Of a stretch of DNA of 64,000 nt, positions 1-10,949 are shown piece by piece. Where the stretch lies: positions 248,001 through 312,000 of the forward strand of contig NC_054084.1 of the NCBI RefSeq assembly GCF_017562075.2, in the 5' to 3' direction. The translations under genes were made by a program, and so were the position numbers. The stretch comes from Anopheles merus (Eukaryota > Arthropoda > Insecta > Diptera > Culicidae). The stretch's first letter is position 1; the number at the start of each line of letters is the position of its first letter. The notes below the pieces were generated by a model. The model ran no database searches. It worked only from the letters and a program-made list of their open reading frames with translations, and was not told the DNA's origin.

Positions 1-121
1 CGAAATAACCGAGATCACGTTTACGTTCGTTGTGATGAACGACTCAGTTCATTCACGTTCACTTAAAAGATTCGAAATGCCCATCTCTAGTTGGAGTGTA
101 TAGCTATAAGAAATAGTTCAC

Positions 122-1394
122 CTGTAGATCGTGCACACAGGTGTCCTGCTTCATCGACCAAATCTTCAATGTCATATCGTCCGAGCAGGAGGCTAGTAGT
201 TGTCCCTGAGGATCCCATTTGATGGCGTTCACCTCATTCTGGAAAATGCATAACAAAATGGTGATGATACACTCCAGCGTGAAATTGTGTCCGTAATTAC
301 CGTGTGTCCTTGGAACGATTTGATCGGCTTGTCCACACCAAGCTTGCACACGTGAATGCACTGATCCGTGCTACAACTGGCAAAGGACTGATTCGATTGC
401 CAATCTACATCCAGCGCTGGCGCCGAATGGAAACTGAACTGCTGCGTACACTGACCAGTAGCCGCATCCCAGATGATGGTCGTTTTGTCCACACCCGCCG
501 AGAGGATGTAGTTACCCCGTTTGTTCCACTTAAGTGCAAAAATCGGTCCTTTATGCTGACCAAGCGTACTGGCTAGCAGACCATCGGTGCGCCAAATGCG
601 GGCATATCCATCGTACGAGCCCGTCGCCAGCAGTGTACCGTCGCAGTTCCAATCGAGTGACGTAACGTCCTTATTACTCGGCACCTCCGTGCCACCCTTC
701 TGGATGCAATGGCGCAGTACGAGCTGGTTCGGATTGGCGGGATTGTCCGACATGTCCCAAATTCGTGCCGTACTGTCCCCGGATCCACTGGCCAGCAGGT
801 CCGTGCTGGGGTTCCAGGCGCAAATGAACACCTCACTCTCGTGACCTCGCAGAACCGTAGCCTTCGAGGCGGGTATTTCGATGCTTTGGTCCACTTCCAT
901 CGTTTCTACTGGTGCCGGCGTGGTAGCAGCAGTGGTCGTCGTAGTCGGTGGTGGAGGGGCCGGTTCCTCGGTCGTACCATTCGTCTCGGGTGGTTCCGTT
1001 TTCGTGGCCTGCTTTTGTTGATTTTGCATATTCTGCCGATTGGCGACCACTTCCGGCATCACCGCATCGATGAGGCTTAAGCTTTCGCCCAACCGTTGCT
1101 CGGTACCGTCCTCCCCTATACTGATTTCGGCTTCCGTGTACTGCAACCCTTTCTGCAGAATGCTAAGCAGTGCTGCCGGTGGCACCAGCGCTCCATTAAT
1201 GTTGCTTTGTGAAATGTGCGATTCGATTCCGAACGTGTACGCGGAATGAGAAAACCCTACAATGGTACATGGGAAAGGAAAAGTAGCGTCATACACGTAA
1301 GGACAAATCTGTTGTTTGTACACAGTATACACCTACCAGACTCTTGCAAATAGCGGTAAACCAGGAAGTTTACCTCATCACTCGAGAAACTCAT
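122..1394 (-). CDS. ebi: ebi / TBL1-family F-box-like WD40 co-repressor subunit (3' end outside window)
   Basis: Three exons read right to left: 1337-1394, 301-1256 and 122-238, with GT-AG introns of 80 and 62 bp whose phases join cleanly. The remaining exon(s) lie left of the window; about 377 of the roughly 500 residues usual for TBL1/TBL1XR1 are visible. The N-terminus (MSFSSDEVNFLVYRYLQESG) is the LisH dimerisation helix. An F-box-like segment follows (SNINGALVPPAALLSILQKG), then a Thr/Pro/Glu linker, then WD40 blades ending in WD-type dipeptides (ARIWDMS, ARIWRTD, IIWDAAT, LKIWSMK). TBL1 proteins form a nuclear complex with SMRTER/NCoR and HDAC3 and couple it to ubiquitin-dependent exchange of co-regulators; Drosophila ebi acts in EGFR/Notch output. 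The identity is very secure by motif order. It lies head to head with RpLP1. Confidence 0.95.
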
Positions 1395-2226
1395 CTTGCG
1401 TGCGATGGGCTCTGCTCACGATGAATAGTTAAATCCACCTGTATGCGAATGCTTTTAGGTCTGTATATTAAGCAAATACTATTGTTAAGCGATTTGGTGG
1501 CGTATTCACAGTAATAAATTACAATATTCTACAGTGGAATGCGATTTGTTTTTACGTACAAGAGTTGTTTTTCGTTTTCTTTTCCCGCATTGACAGATGA
1601 CCCAAGCTATCTTGGCGTCTAGCAGAGACACCAACCCCGCCAGGAAATGCAAGAAAATGATACGAATTGTTTAGAAAACTTTCAAATTTCTATGAAATAA
1701 ATTTAAACAAAAGTTTTTGAGTCATTTATTTTAACATAAACATGAAGCATCTTATCATATTGCCAAAGGAGATTTGGGCACAAATTATGTTGCTTTTCCG
1801 ACTTGTTTGATTGTACAACGCATTGCAGTAGTTTCTTGCAAAGCTGTCAAGATAAATGTGTAGGGATGGGCATTCCGAACAGGTTGACATTTTTAAATCT
1901 AGCGTATTTGCAGTTCAAAAATTGAATGCTCACTCACACTACATTCAGGACACAAAAGTACATGTTTAGAAACTATATAATCTGTAATACAGTACTAAAT
2001 TATCGAAATACATGATTAATAAATACACTTTCTATCTTGCTTGAAAGATGGCGGTTCAAATTTTCTTGTTGAACTGTCAAATGCCATGAGTGCGGGGACC
2101 TAGCGGAACCAGTCCCGTAAACTTCCTCTTTTGTGATTTGTCGTGAAACTGTGCAGTGTTCTCTCCCGAGCTAAGGTCATTTTTTGACGACTTGCACGGT
2201 TTTATTGAAAAGAACCTCCCTGAAAA
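1395..2226. other. Intergenic, divergent 5' flanks of ebi and RpLP1
   Basis: This 0.83 kb stretch holds the 5' UTRs and promoters of two divergent genes. I see no coding potential. A short block around 1862-1882 (containing GGGATGGGCATTCC) is close to the reverse complement of one at 76-91 (ATGCCCATCTCTAG) in ebi intron 3. They may be ends of the same repeat family, but this is weak. Confidence 0.5.
2122..2132 (+). promoter_or_regulatory. Pyrimidine tract resembling a TCT initiator / 5' TOP of RpLP1
   Basis: The tract CTTCCTCTTTT lies about 100 bp upstream of the RpLP1 start codon. Ribosomal-protein genes of flies and other animals start at a polypyrimidine TCT initiator and carry a 5' TOP for translational control. 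Placing the start here, most likely near 2124-2128, is inference. Confidence 0.4.
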
Positions 2227-2974
2227 ATGGCTCTTAACAAAGCTGAACTAGCCTGTGTTTACTCGGCACTGATTCTGGTCGACGATGATGTTGCCGTGAC
2301 GGTAAGTAGGCGAATTTTTCTCGGGGGCTTGATCCCATATCAACCCGGCGGTATGTGTGTGTTCGTGATGTGGTTAAAATGCATGAGAGCGTTGTTTGAA
2401 CTTTGCTGATGTATGTTAAACGGCATGCTGAGTAATGAAATTTATTAAATAGTTTAACAACATGTCCTGTTGAGACATAACGCGTCAAGCACTTTGGTGT
2501 AACCTTCACTGCCACATAGCACACTGCCGCTGGCTGCATGTTTTTTAGGTTATGGTTTCGGGTATACTATATGTTTACATCGCGTTATTTATTATTTAAC
2601 GATTTTTCTCATCCTTTCCCGCTTTTAGGACGAGAAGATCGCAACCATCCTGAAGGCCGCCAACGTTGACATCGAGCCTTACTGGCCTGGTCTGTTCGCA
2701 AAGGCCCTGGAAGGCATTGATGTCAAGAGCCTGATCACGAGCATCGGCTCTGGTGTCGGATCCGGTGGTGGTGCCCCAGCTGCTGCCGCTGGTGGTGCTG
2801 GTGCTGCCCCGGCTGCCGCCGAAAAGAAGGAGGAGAAGAAGGAAGAAGAACCAGAGGAATCCGATGATGACATGGGATTCGGTAAGTGAAAACACGCATC
2901 CTGTCTCATGGAACTATGTTCTGACCCCTCGTCATCGTTTCTTACTTTTCTTTCCTTTAGGTCTCTTCGGTTAG
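2227..2974 (+). CDS. RpLP1: 60S acidic ribosomal protein P1
   Basis: Three exons, 2227-2301, 2629-2881 and 2961-2974, give a 113-residue protein, the usual length for P1. The first exon starts MALNKAELACVYSALILVDD, the P1 N-terminal dimerisation helix. Exon 2 carries a Gly/Ala-rich hinge and an acidic Lys/Glu run. The 14-nt last exon completes the universal C-terminal tail DDDMGFGLFG, which recruits elongation factors to the ribosomal stalk. Introns of 327 and 79 bp have GTAAGT donors and pyrimidine-TTTAG acceptors. A polyadenylation signal follows at 3067-3072. P1 pairs with P2 on P0 to form the stalk. The start is certain from family length. Confidence 0.98.
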
Positions 2975-3066
2975 ATCTTTCTCGCCGTGCTGGAATGTAC
3001 AATTCAAAAGAGAGTTTATCTCTTTTTGCTGTACCGGTATTTGTACAACTATTCTGTACACATATG

Positions 3067-3072
3067 AATAAA
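3067..3072 (+). terminator. RpLP1 polyadenylation signal
   Basis: AATAAA lies 93 bp after the stop codon of RpLP1, a short 3' UTR as expected for a ribosomal-protein mRNA. Confidence 0.8.
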
Positions 3073-3120
3073 ACATTGATATAAATACCTAAGTTTGTGA
3101 ACTTCACCATTCCGCTAGTT

Positions 3121-3370
3121 GACTAAAGTGTATTCGAAAACTATTTGTGGTTCGTGCTGTAAGTATTACGTCGGATGCAGCTTTCGGCAGTGCGGCGATC
3201 TCAACAGTCTCAGCACGTAATACGGTCGCCGCACGAGGCGTGAACTCAAAAAGATTACGCTAGATTTGTATGGGATAGCGTAAACTTTCCGTCAAAAGAT
3301 TATAGGGTTGTGTGGCTAAAACTCAGTTTACGCCAAAGTCTACGCTTCGTGTGATGTCCGATAACACATG
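3121..3370. repeat. Inverted-repeat-rich intergenic block, possible MITE remnant
   Basis: Three inverted repeats sit close together. GTGCGGCGA at 3190-3198 pairs with TCGCCGCAC at 3226-3234. TTACGCTA at 3255-3262 pairs with TAGCGTAA at 3276-3283. GCGTAAACT near 3278-3286 pairs with AGTTTACGC near 3327-3335. The block lies between the convergent 3' ends of RpLP1 and RNASEH2A. It could be a small non-autonomous transposon remnant, but no terminal repeats or target-site duplication were confirmed. Confidence 0.35.
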
Positions 3371-3453
3371 TTTTGCCATGTGCTCCTACTTCGACTGTAA
3401 GCATATATTTTGAATGTCAATTTAAACGGATGGAATTATATTACAAGACCAAC

Positions 3454-3459
3454 TTTATT
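3454..3459 (-). terminator. RNASEH2A polyadenylation signal
   Basis: On the minus strand AATAAA starts only about four bases after the TAG stop codon of RNASEH2A, implying a very short 3' UTR. Confidence 0.6.
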
Positions 3460-3463
3460 ATTT

Positions 3464-4520
3464 CTAAATATCCGCTACATGCTCCAAACAACGTTCCCGA
3501 AAGTATTCGTGTCGCTTTCTGTTTTCGTTTTTGGATGCTGCAAAATACTTCGAAAGCTTCTCACTGCCATACGACGCTTTCTCGGCATCCTTGGCGTCTG
3601 TCTCATCCTCGAATTCCATATCATACGCCTTCTTCTCCAGCGCATTCCCCGCAGTGGACCAGCTAAACCGTACCAATCGTGGAAATCCAAACACCAGATC
3701 AATTTCGCCCAAAAACTTTTTCGTAGTCGGGTCGCCCGGATACCCGCTTCCGAAAGAGATCACTTCTTCGTTCGGTCGTTCACGAAATTTCCACACCTTC
3801 AGGGCGTGATCGCGCGTCACCTTCGCCGCAATACTTGCCGCCGATACGATTGGGTACGTGCTATCGGCTTTCTTAGCGACTGTAATTTTGAACTTAGGAA
3901 AGATGCCTTTCAGCTTGGCTTGATACTTTTCCGGTGGTCCCACCGTATCCACGTACACCTCCGCAATGTTAACGCCCGCGTCAATGGCCGAGTTGATCAA
4001 CCCGATAGCAGAGTCCATTGACACTTCGTTGAGCGAATGCTTCGTTCTTCTAAGCATGCACATCGAGATCACATTGGGCGATATGGCCTCGACGGCCCAT
4101 CCGAGGGCTTCCTTCGCAAAGTCCTTGCGGTTCATTTCATCGAATATTTGATCACGTTTTTCCTCGGTCAGTTGCTTCGAGTCGGCAAATCCAAGCTGTT
4201 TAAGAATGTCTTTTTTTGATAGCGGACAGAAAGCGATTCCGTATACCATAGGGCCTGTAGTAGAAACATAGAAAGTTATTCAATTCAGGAAAAACTTACA
4301 GATTCCTTTGCTCCATACCGAGCACTGGTCCACGGCCGGCTTCATCGACACCGAGCATACATGGCTCATCCTTGCACAGCTGTGGGATGTCGGAAACGTA
4401 TACGAAGTTTTTAGCGTTATCCTGTTCCAAAATGTACGGTCCCAACGTTTCCAGGTTCTCTATTCTCGGCTGCTTCACATCCGAATGACTTTCAGGCTCT
4501 TGCTTCACTTTTTTGTCCAT
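3464..4520 (-). CDS. RNASEH2A: Ribonuclease H2 catalytic subunit A
   Basis: Two exons, 4319-4520 and 3464-4254, separated by a 64-bp GT-AG intron inside the catalytic motif, encode 330 residues. That is in the range of animal RNase H2A proteins. The signature GVDEAGRGPVLGPMVYG is rebuilt exactly across the splice and supplies the first catalytic Asp and Glu. The later catalytic aspartates lie in EVYVDTVGPPEKY and in SAASIAAKVTRDHA. The charged N-terminal 40 residues are lineage-specific. The enzyme acts in the nucleus with subunits B and C, cutting RNA in RNA:DNA hybrids and single ribonucleotides misincorporated in DNA. It is divergent from UFL1 and convergent with RpLP1. Confidence 0.96.
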
Positions 4521-5020
4521 TTTTGGGCTTGCAAGAAGGATTGTGTCCAGAACAACAAATAAAAACTGATGACTTGCCGCGCAAAGCTTGTGAACAATCG
4601 TACGACAGTGTTGCCAACACTATTAATGAGAATGTTTGGGGCAATTTATCTGACCGTTCAAATAGGCATATTGCGACATCATCAACCTTGTTGTTTTTTG
4701 TTTAAAAACATAAAAAATAAGTCAACATGTGTTCAAACACATCGTTTATTTACAATAAAAAATGATGATAAAATTTCCAATATTAGAATCTATAGGTAAT
4801 CTGGCAGCACTGTATTTGTTGTGACAAATAAATTCATTGACAACAGATCAACACACCTTTGACGTTCGTCTGTATATGTGGAACAAATATTTCTGCGGTT
4901 CTCTTTCCATTCTGTTTTGGATTACGTGTGGAAAATCGAATCTTTTGCAAGAATAACTTTCCACTAAGCCAACCACAAGTGCGTTTTTCCTCGTGTGCTA
5001 GCTATTTCCAATCTTGAAAC
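4521..5020. promoter_or_regulatory. Shared intergenic region of the divergent RNASEH2A / UFL1 pair
   Basis: Only 500 bp separate the two start codons, so the promoters of both housekeeping genes must lie here or overlap the genes. No TATA box is obvious, as is common for such genes. The centre is AT-rich. Bidirectional promoter use is inferred from the spacing alone. Confidence 0.5.
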
Positions 5021-7885
5021 ATGGCTGATTGGGATGAAATCAAACGCTTGGCTGCTGATTTCCAGAAGGCACAGCTTTCCACAGGACTTCAAAGGTAAAC
5101 TACCCATCCGGATGTTTGATGTGGCACTAGTTTGTAACAATCCGTTCTTCTCCTCTTTCTTCCTCCTTTCTTGGCAGATTATCGGAGAGAAATTGCATCG
5201 AAATTGTGAGATTGTTGATTGAAAAAGGGCTCATCGACGTAATCTACACGAACGATGGCAAGGAGTACCTCACGCAAGATCACCTCAAGCAGGAGGTGAA
5301 AGATGAACTGTACGTGCGTGGCGGTCGGGTGAACTTAATCGAGCTGGCCAGGGTGCTGAATGTCGACTTCGGAAAGATTGAGTACACAGCCAAGCGGCTG
5401 GTCGAGAAGGATCCTAATTTGCATCTCCTGCTTGGCCAGCTCATTGAGACGTCCTACTTGCAGCGAGTGGCATCGGAAATCAACCAGAAACTGGTGCAGT
5501 ACGGTGAAATCCACATTGGACAGCTCACTACCACATACGATCTACCGACCGATTTCATTCTGAACAAAATCGTGCTGGCCAATCTGCAGAAGGTCATCTT
5601 TGCCAAGCAGGATCCAACGAATGCGCACATCTTTTTCACACAATCGTACATCGCACGGAACAAAGCGAAAATCCGTGGAGCGTTGGCAGCGATTACGAAA
5701 CCCACTCCGATTTCCGTCATTCTGAATTTGACGGATGTGCCGGCACGCATACTGTACATGTCGCTGAATGAAATGTCTTCGCTCGGCACGGTTACGGTAC
5801 AATCGCCGGCCGGTCAGTACATACCACACGTGTACCAGCGCATGCAAGCGCAGTGGGTGAAAGATTATTTCAAGCAGAATGGCCACATCATGTACGAGAC
5901 CGTTACAAAGCTGGGTGTTTCGGACGTGCGTTCGTTTGTGCAGGCGCAGCTGCCAGATGAGAAGCTGGTACAGTTGAAGAATTGCATTATCGGTAATCGG
6001 CTAATCGATCAGGTGAAAGACTCGATGGATATGTGCGTAACGAGTAACTCGTACCTGGACATTTCAACCATACTGCCGTCGTCTTTAAGCGACGATAACA
6101 TTGAAGAGATCCTTACGCACATCTTAACACCGACAATACGCAAACAAACGTACGTCTTCGGGACGGTCGTTCTGACAGTGAACTTCATGGACGAGTGCGT
6201 TAAAGGTTGTCTAGAGATTGTGAACGAGCATGCGAAGCGTGCGGTTGAAAGTGGTAGTTATCAAAAGTACATGGCAGAGAAGTCGATGAAGCATCAAGAG
6301 GTGGATCACGGTGTAATGGATGAGGAAAAGGCTGACAAGCGAGAGGAGCGACGCAAGAAGGCATCTACTGGGAAGGGTGGTGGCGGTGCCCAGGGTCGCG
6401 AGACGAAGACAAAATCAACGAAAAAGCATGCCCGAGGAACCCGGGGCAATGTGTCGGATTCGGACGACGGCGGAGAGATACAGACGAATGCGAGCAGCAA
6501 GAAGGGTGGAAAGGAGCCATACATTGAGCTTATCACAGCCAAGGAGATCGCCAAGGTGGTGGAAAAGACGCTCGAGCCTGAAGGACTGGAGATGTTGGCA
6601 AAGGACGTGGCAAATTACTACTTCCCGTATGTGTTAACGATTGTCACATTCGATGATGAACTTTCAACTAATCTCTCTTTTGTAATAGAATTTTAAGCAA
6701 ACAGGCACTGGTCAAAGCGCACGAGCTGTACGAGCAATCACTCCAGAAGAGCAATCAAAACCGTCGTCAAACTCATGCCAGCATTCAGGAGAAGCTCAAC
6801 ACACTATACAACGACATTCGGCTGTACGAGAAGGGATTGAAACTATTCCCAGCCGACGTGCAGGGACAGCTGCTCAAGTATCTGCTGAAAACGTTCGGCA
6901 CGGATGCATGCAATGAGCTGTGCCTGTATGTGGCGTCCGAGTGTAATCTAAACACCAACTTTAACGCACCACTCACTACTGAACAGCGGACCAAGATTGC
7001 GAACGACAGTGGGCCAGAATATCGATCCCACCTACAGACGCTCTGCAAAGCGCTGTCCGCCAGTGAAACGGTGGAAGATTTTCTCGACAAAACGGAAAAG
7101 ACGATGCAGGCGTGCAGCATGATGCTGAAAAAGATCGACAAGAAAAAGGATAGGTACGTACACGGAGGAGGGTGCTAGTGGCGGAAACCGCCCGTCGTCG
7201 ATTAGGTTCAATTAAGTAGACAACGAATTTTAATTTGTGCCACTCACCGACCCCACGGATGTTTCGATACATCATCGATAGCAGCAGTAGTGATGCTGCT
7301 GTTTCCAAAGCGTTCGGGATGACTTATGTTGCTAAATTGAACATTAATTAAGTTAAATTAGTCGTGCTGCGATGTGTGCTCCCCGTTCTAGTGGAACTAT
7401 CTTGGGCAGAGTTTAAGGAATGCTTCAATTTTTATCGGTGCGTTACAATTTCAGAAACCTAATTCTCTGCCACAAGCATGGTCTGCTGGAGCAGCTGACC
7501 AACTGTACCGATCCGGCCCTGGTACTTCATCTTGCCGTACTGATTATCTTTACTATCTCAACGCAAACCATGCTGCACGCTTCCGGTCGGCACGTGTCCG
7601 CTATTTTAAGCTTCCTGCAGACGGTGCTGAGCAATGACGACTCAAAAGTATTCAACAAATACCATGGTATGTAGGATGTACTTTATGAATGTTAAAGTGC
7701 TGTAATACTAACGAATATTTCCTTATTAAGATCTGGTACTGAAGTTACTAAGTACGGAAAGCTCCACCACGGAAGAAGCTAAGGCAAATGCGGAAGATAT
7801 TACAAAGCAGCTGGGTGAACTGACGCCTGTTGTGAAGAACATTGCTGGCAACTTTAAGAAAGCTGGCGTAACTCCAGTAGAGTAA
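5021..7885 (+). CDS. UFL1: UFM1-protein E3 ligase 1
   Basis: Five exons: 5021-5094, 5178-6626, 6689-7153, 7455-7666 and 7731-7885. All splice phases match, giving 784 residues, close to the roughly 790 of animal UFL1. The start MADWDEIKRLAADFQKAQLS is the conserved N-terminal helix. The winged-helix-like region follows (RLSERNCIEIVRLLIEKGLI). A Lys/Arg/Gly-rich disordered linker at about residues 385-435 (KADKREERRKKASTGKGGGG) precedes the helical C-terminal half. UFL1 has no RING or HECT domain and works as a scaffold ligase with DDRGK1 and CDK5RAP3 on the endoplasmic reticulum, attaching UFM1 to targets such as ribosomal protein RPL26 at stalled ribosomes. An AATAAA lies at 7999-8004. Confidence 0.96.
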
Positions 7886-7998
7886 AGAAGGAGAGAGGTC
7901 GTTCGATCGGTTGTTAGGTCCTTAGTGCATTAAATCGGGTGGGATCTTACTTGTGTGCTGGAAGTATGGTTAATATTCTTTATTTTTTAATTCGCGTC

Positions 7999-8004
7999 AA
8001 TAAA
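7999..8004 (+). terminator. UFL1 polyadenylation signal
   Basis: AATAAA lies 114 bp after the UFL1 stop codon. Confidence 0.7.
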
Positions 8005-8203
8005 ACCCGAGCTTGTTAATTGTTTCTAATCAATACATTGACACAATTGAAGCATTATGTATTCTGTAGTCACTACTAGTTAAGCAGGCATAATGTACCA
8101 TCGCCTGGAATGTCCGCAGTTCATACTGAACGAACAAAAGTATCATGATTGATCATTTCTATCATTTCTAAATAATTACATTGGGCCACACTCATTTCAG
8201 CGT

Positions 8204-8210
8204 TATAAAG
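8204..8210 (+). promoter_or_regulatory. Candidate TATA box
   Basis: TATAAAG is followed about 29 bp later by GCATTTG, a passable initiator with A at 8233. The sequence downstream reads like a mosquito 5' UTR. It could start an alternative first exon of the transporter gene or an unannotated transcript. There is no direct proof of use. Confidence 0.3.
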
Positions 8211-8457
8211 TGTTGACCTACCAACCACGTGCATTTGTCTTCTCCAAAAGTGTTCAATTCTAATCTCGTCAATCTAACAGTGATGAAAAACAGCGTCCCT
8301 CAATCTCTCGGCAGTTTTATTGCACCTTCCACCATCAAGTGTTCCAACTCGTGTCAAAGTGTTTTGCCGACGCCACCACCGCCCGCTAGCATACGATCTA
8401 TGCTTTTGTGAGCAAATTAGCGCGTACGAATTGATTCACAAGTGGTCGCGTACTATT

Positions 8458-8700
8458 ATGTCGCTAAATGGTGGTTCAATAGACCTAGAGCCAGAGGGAT
8501 GGAAAGAGAAGAAGCCTAGAAAGCGCCCCGAAACCCAGAGCGAAATTGACGTCAAATGCGACGGACTAGTCGTATCCGTGTGTCGTTTGGAGAGATTACT
8601 TTTCGGTTCGGAAATAGTAGCGCACTGCGCCGTAACGGGTTCTGTGTCTTTCGGTTTGTTAGTGAGAGTGTGTATGTGTGCGGGCGGGACTAGTTCTTAG
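8458..8700 (+). CDS. Unsupported 80-codon open frame, possibly a 5' UTR exon
   Basis: An ATG at 8458 opens 80 codons starting MSLNGGSIDLEPEGWKEKKP. The first 30 residues are hydrophilic and plausible; the rest (Cys/Val-rich) looks like chance translation. A GTGAGC donor-like site lies just upstream at 8409. I do not recognise it. It may be an upstream reading frame in a leader of the transporter gene. Confidence 0.12.
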   Translation: MSLNGGSIDLEPEGWKEKKPRKRPETQSEIDVKCDGLVVSVCRLERLLFGSEIVAHCAVTGSVSFGLLVRVCMCAGGTSS

Positions 8701-10795
8701 AAGTGTGAAAACCCAATTGAGGCACTCTAGCGACATATTCACCCCCCCCCCCATACCCCGTGTGTGTGTTCACGTGGAATGCGCTGCTTTTATGCAGCAA
8801 AGGCCTCCGGTCGCTTCAGCCCCGCATTAGGACCGGCTGATTCAATCGGAAGCGAATGTTACATCAGTTTTCTGTTAGTTGCACATCAACGTTAGGGGTC
8901 AAATGTGAAACCTCCTTGTTCACGGTATCGCGAAAGCCGGGTTCGTTTGTGTCAGTAGGGCGTGCTGAGGTATCATTAAATTTCGCGTTTTTTTCATCGA
9001 GTTCTAGTTGACGGTGACGAGTTTTCACTGCGATGGCTAAATGTTGTTTGTCCCGCTCTTGGAACGGTTGCTAAGGAAATCAAATGGTCGAAGGGACCGT
9101 ACCCAATGGTCGGTGTGTGTGTAGTGTGCGTTGGTAGCGTAGTTTGAACAGCAGTGTGTTGAATGTCAAGCAGATGGTGGCAGCAGGCCGTGCAGTTCTA
9201 TCTTATCGGCCCCGACACGTGGACAGCGCGTCCCGTGCACTCGATCGGTCCAAGGAACGAAACACGCACCAAACTCTAATGAATTTCCGCCCCGAAATGC
9301 GACAAGCTGACCCAACGCCGGGTGTTCACTGGACGTTTCGCTAGAGATAAGATTATCGCGCGATAAGATTAACAACGATCGTGGTTTGGCGTAGGAATTC
9401 CCGGTCGGTCTTTAATGAAGGTGTGTAATGATTATCAAATACTTTCGCAAAGGGCCGATATTCGTCGCTCTTTTAGGTGTGATAAAACGCTGTCCACGTG
9501 GCTCCCGAACGGTGATGGACGTTATCGTATGTGATGTTTCATTCTATACCGGGTTTCTCACGTACTGGTGCGTTTACAGGGTGAGCAACACTAGTTCTTC
9601 ATTCGGTTGATTTTCACGGTCACTGGCACATCAGCGCCATCGTACGCGTACGGCAAGGGGACCCCACTACACGTGATTCTGGACATAAAAATAGAAGCTT
9701 CCCGGTTTTGCGCAACCAAGAGACACGCCAACGCATCGATATCCGACTGTGGCTGTGTGTATGAATGAGTAGTGTGGCATTTGTATAAGTGAACAGTTTT
9801 TCATAGGCTTCTTCTCTGTAACCAATCAATTCGGAAAAGTTGACGCCACCCGCCCTCCCAAAATATAGGGGAACCGCGTGAAAGTGTTTCTTGTGTACGT
9901 GACCAACCCGATCGATAATAATAGCACGCGAGTAGTGTTGAATGAAACCTCCCATACATACATGCACAGGTTGTCTTTCAGTGTGAATCAAACCGTACGC
10001 TGAGGGTGTGGAACCGTCGGCAGAAGCGGCGGCCGCTTGCATAATATCCGAACCATCCCCCTGACGAGGAGAGAGGGGCTCGTTTTGAAAGACGATAAGA
10101 ACGATGGTGTGATATAGTACGTGAAGTTGTGCACAAGAGCGCCCCCCCCCTCCTTCATGCAGTGTGTAAGTGTGTGAGAACGTAAACAAAACGGAATGAC
10201 GTTACCCTTTTTCCGCGAAACGTGGTCGAAACGACCCGGTGCACACGGAAAACAGATTCAAATCGGTGACGTGCATAGTTTAACGGTAACTGATTCAGGT
10301 TGCTTCAATGCCGTGCCCTGCTAGATAATGGGTACAATTTGGTAATTTCCCCTAAACTAAACCTCTAAAATATCGATTTAAACCATACGTTGATTGATCC
10401 AAGTAGGCAGATAGAATGTTCTCGCGCTACTTACTACTAACTCCACATGCAGTATCGTTCACGTTGAAAGTTTCCGTGGTGCGCAAGCGGGGCGCAAGAT
10501 ATCTTGCGTGATGGAGATTATTGGTATGAGTTAAATGTTGCGCTTGCGGTTTACAAAATGATTTATACGTCACGATAAGCGTCTGTTAGGGCAAGTAAGC
10601 AGATCTTAGACGGTTTGCGTCTCACGTTCAAGGTCGAAAAAAAAAACGATAGCCTCGGGGAAGAAATGTGTCGCATGTTAGAAAAAACGTAGTATGTCAG
10701 AATGAAGCTCAAACAAATAAGTGCTTATTCATTGTCGGAATTGAAATATTTCACTATTGCAAATATATGTGCCAAGGGAAGTCCTGTGGTAAAGT

Positions 10796-10949
10796 CGTCT
10801 TGTACCGACTAAGATGCCCGTCATGGTTTCAAGCCTCATATGAACCATCCCTGGCAAGGTCTGATTATCCGGCTGCGTGATACTAACTAAGTCTCGAAAG
10901 CCTTTACAGGCCGTGTTGGTCGTTACGCCAAATAGAAAAAGAAGAAGAT
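10796..10949 (+). mobile_element. tRNA-derived SINE, SINE200-like
   Basis: The block contains a tRNA B-box-like core (GGTTTCAAGCC at about 10826-10836) and an A-box-like stretch upstream. Its body includes ATCCGGCTGCGTGATACT, then CTCGAAAGCCTTTACAGGCC, TCGTTACGCCAAATA and a terminal GAA-rich microsatellite tail. I recall this arrangement from the Anopheles SINE200 family. It is somewhat diverged, so it is probably an old insertion. Copies are moved by LINE machinery in trans. The exact left end is uncertain. Confidence 0.55.

Noticed and set aside
9620..10189. 189-codon minus-strand frame upstream of the transporter
   Set aside because: No recognisable domain or signal peptide, irregular composition, and plus-strand frames overlap it. 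The region looks like leader or intergenic DNA.
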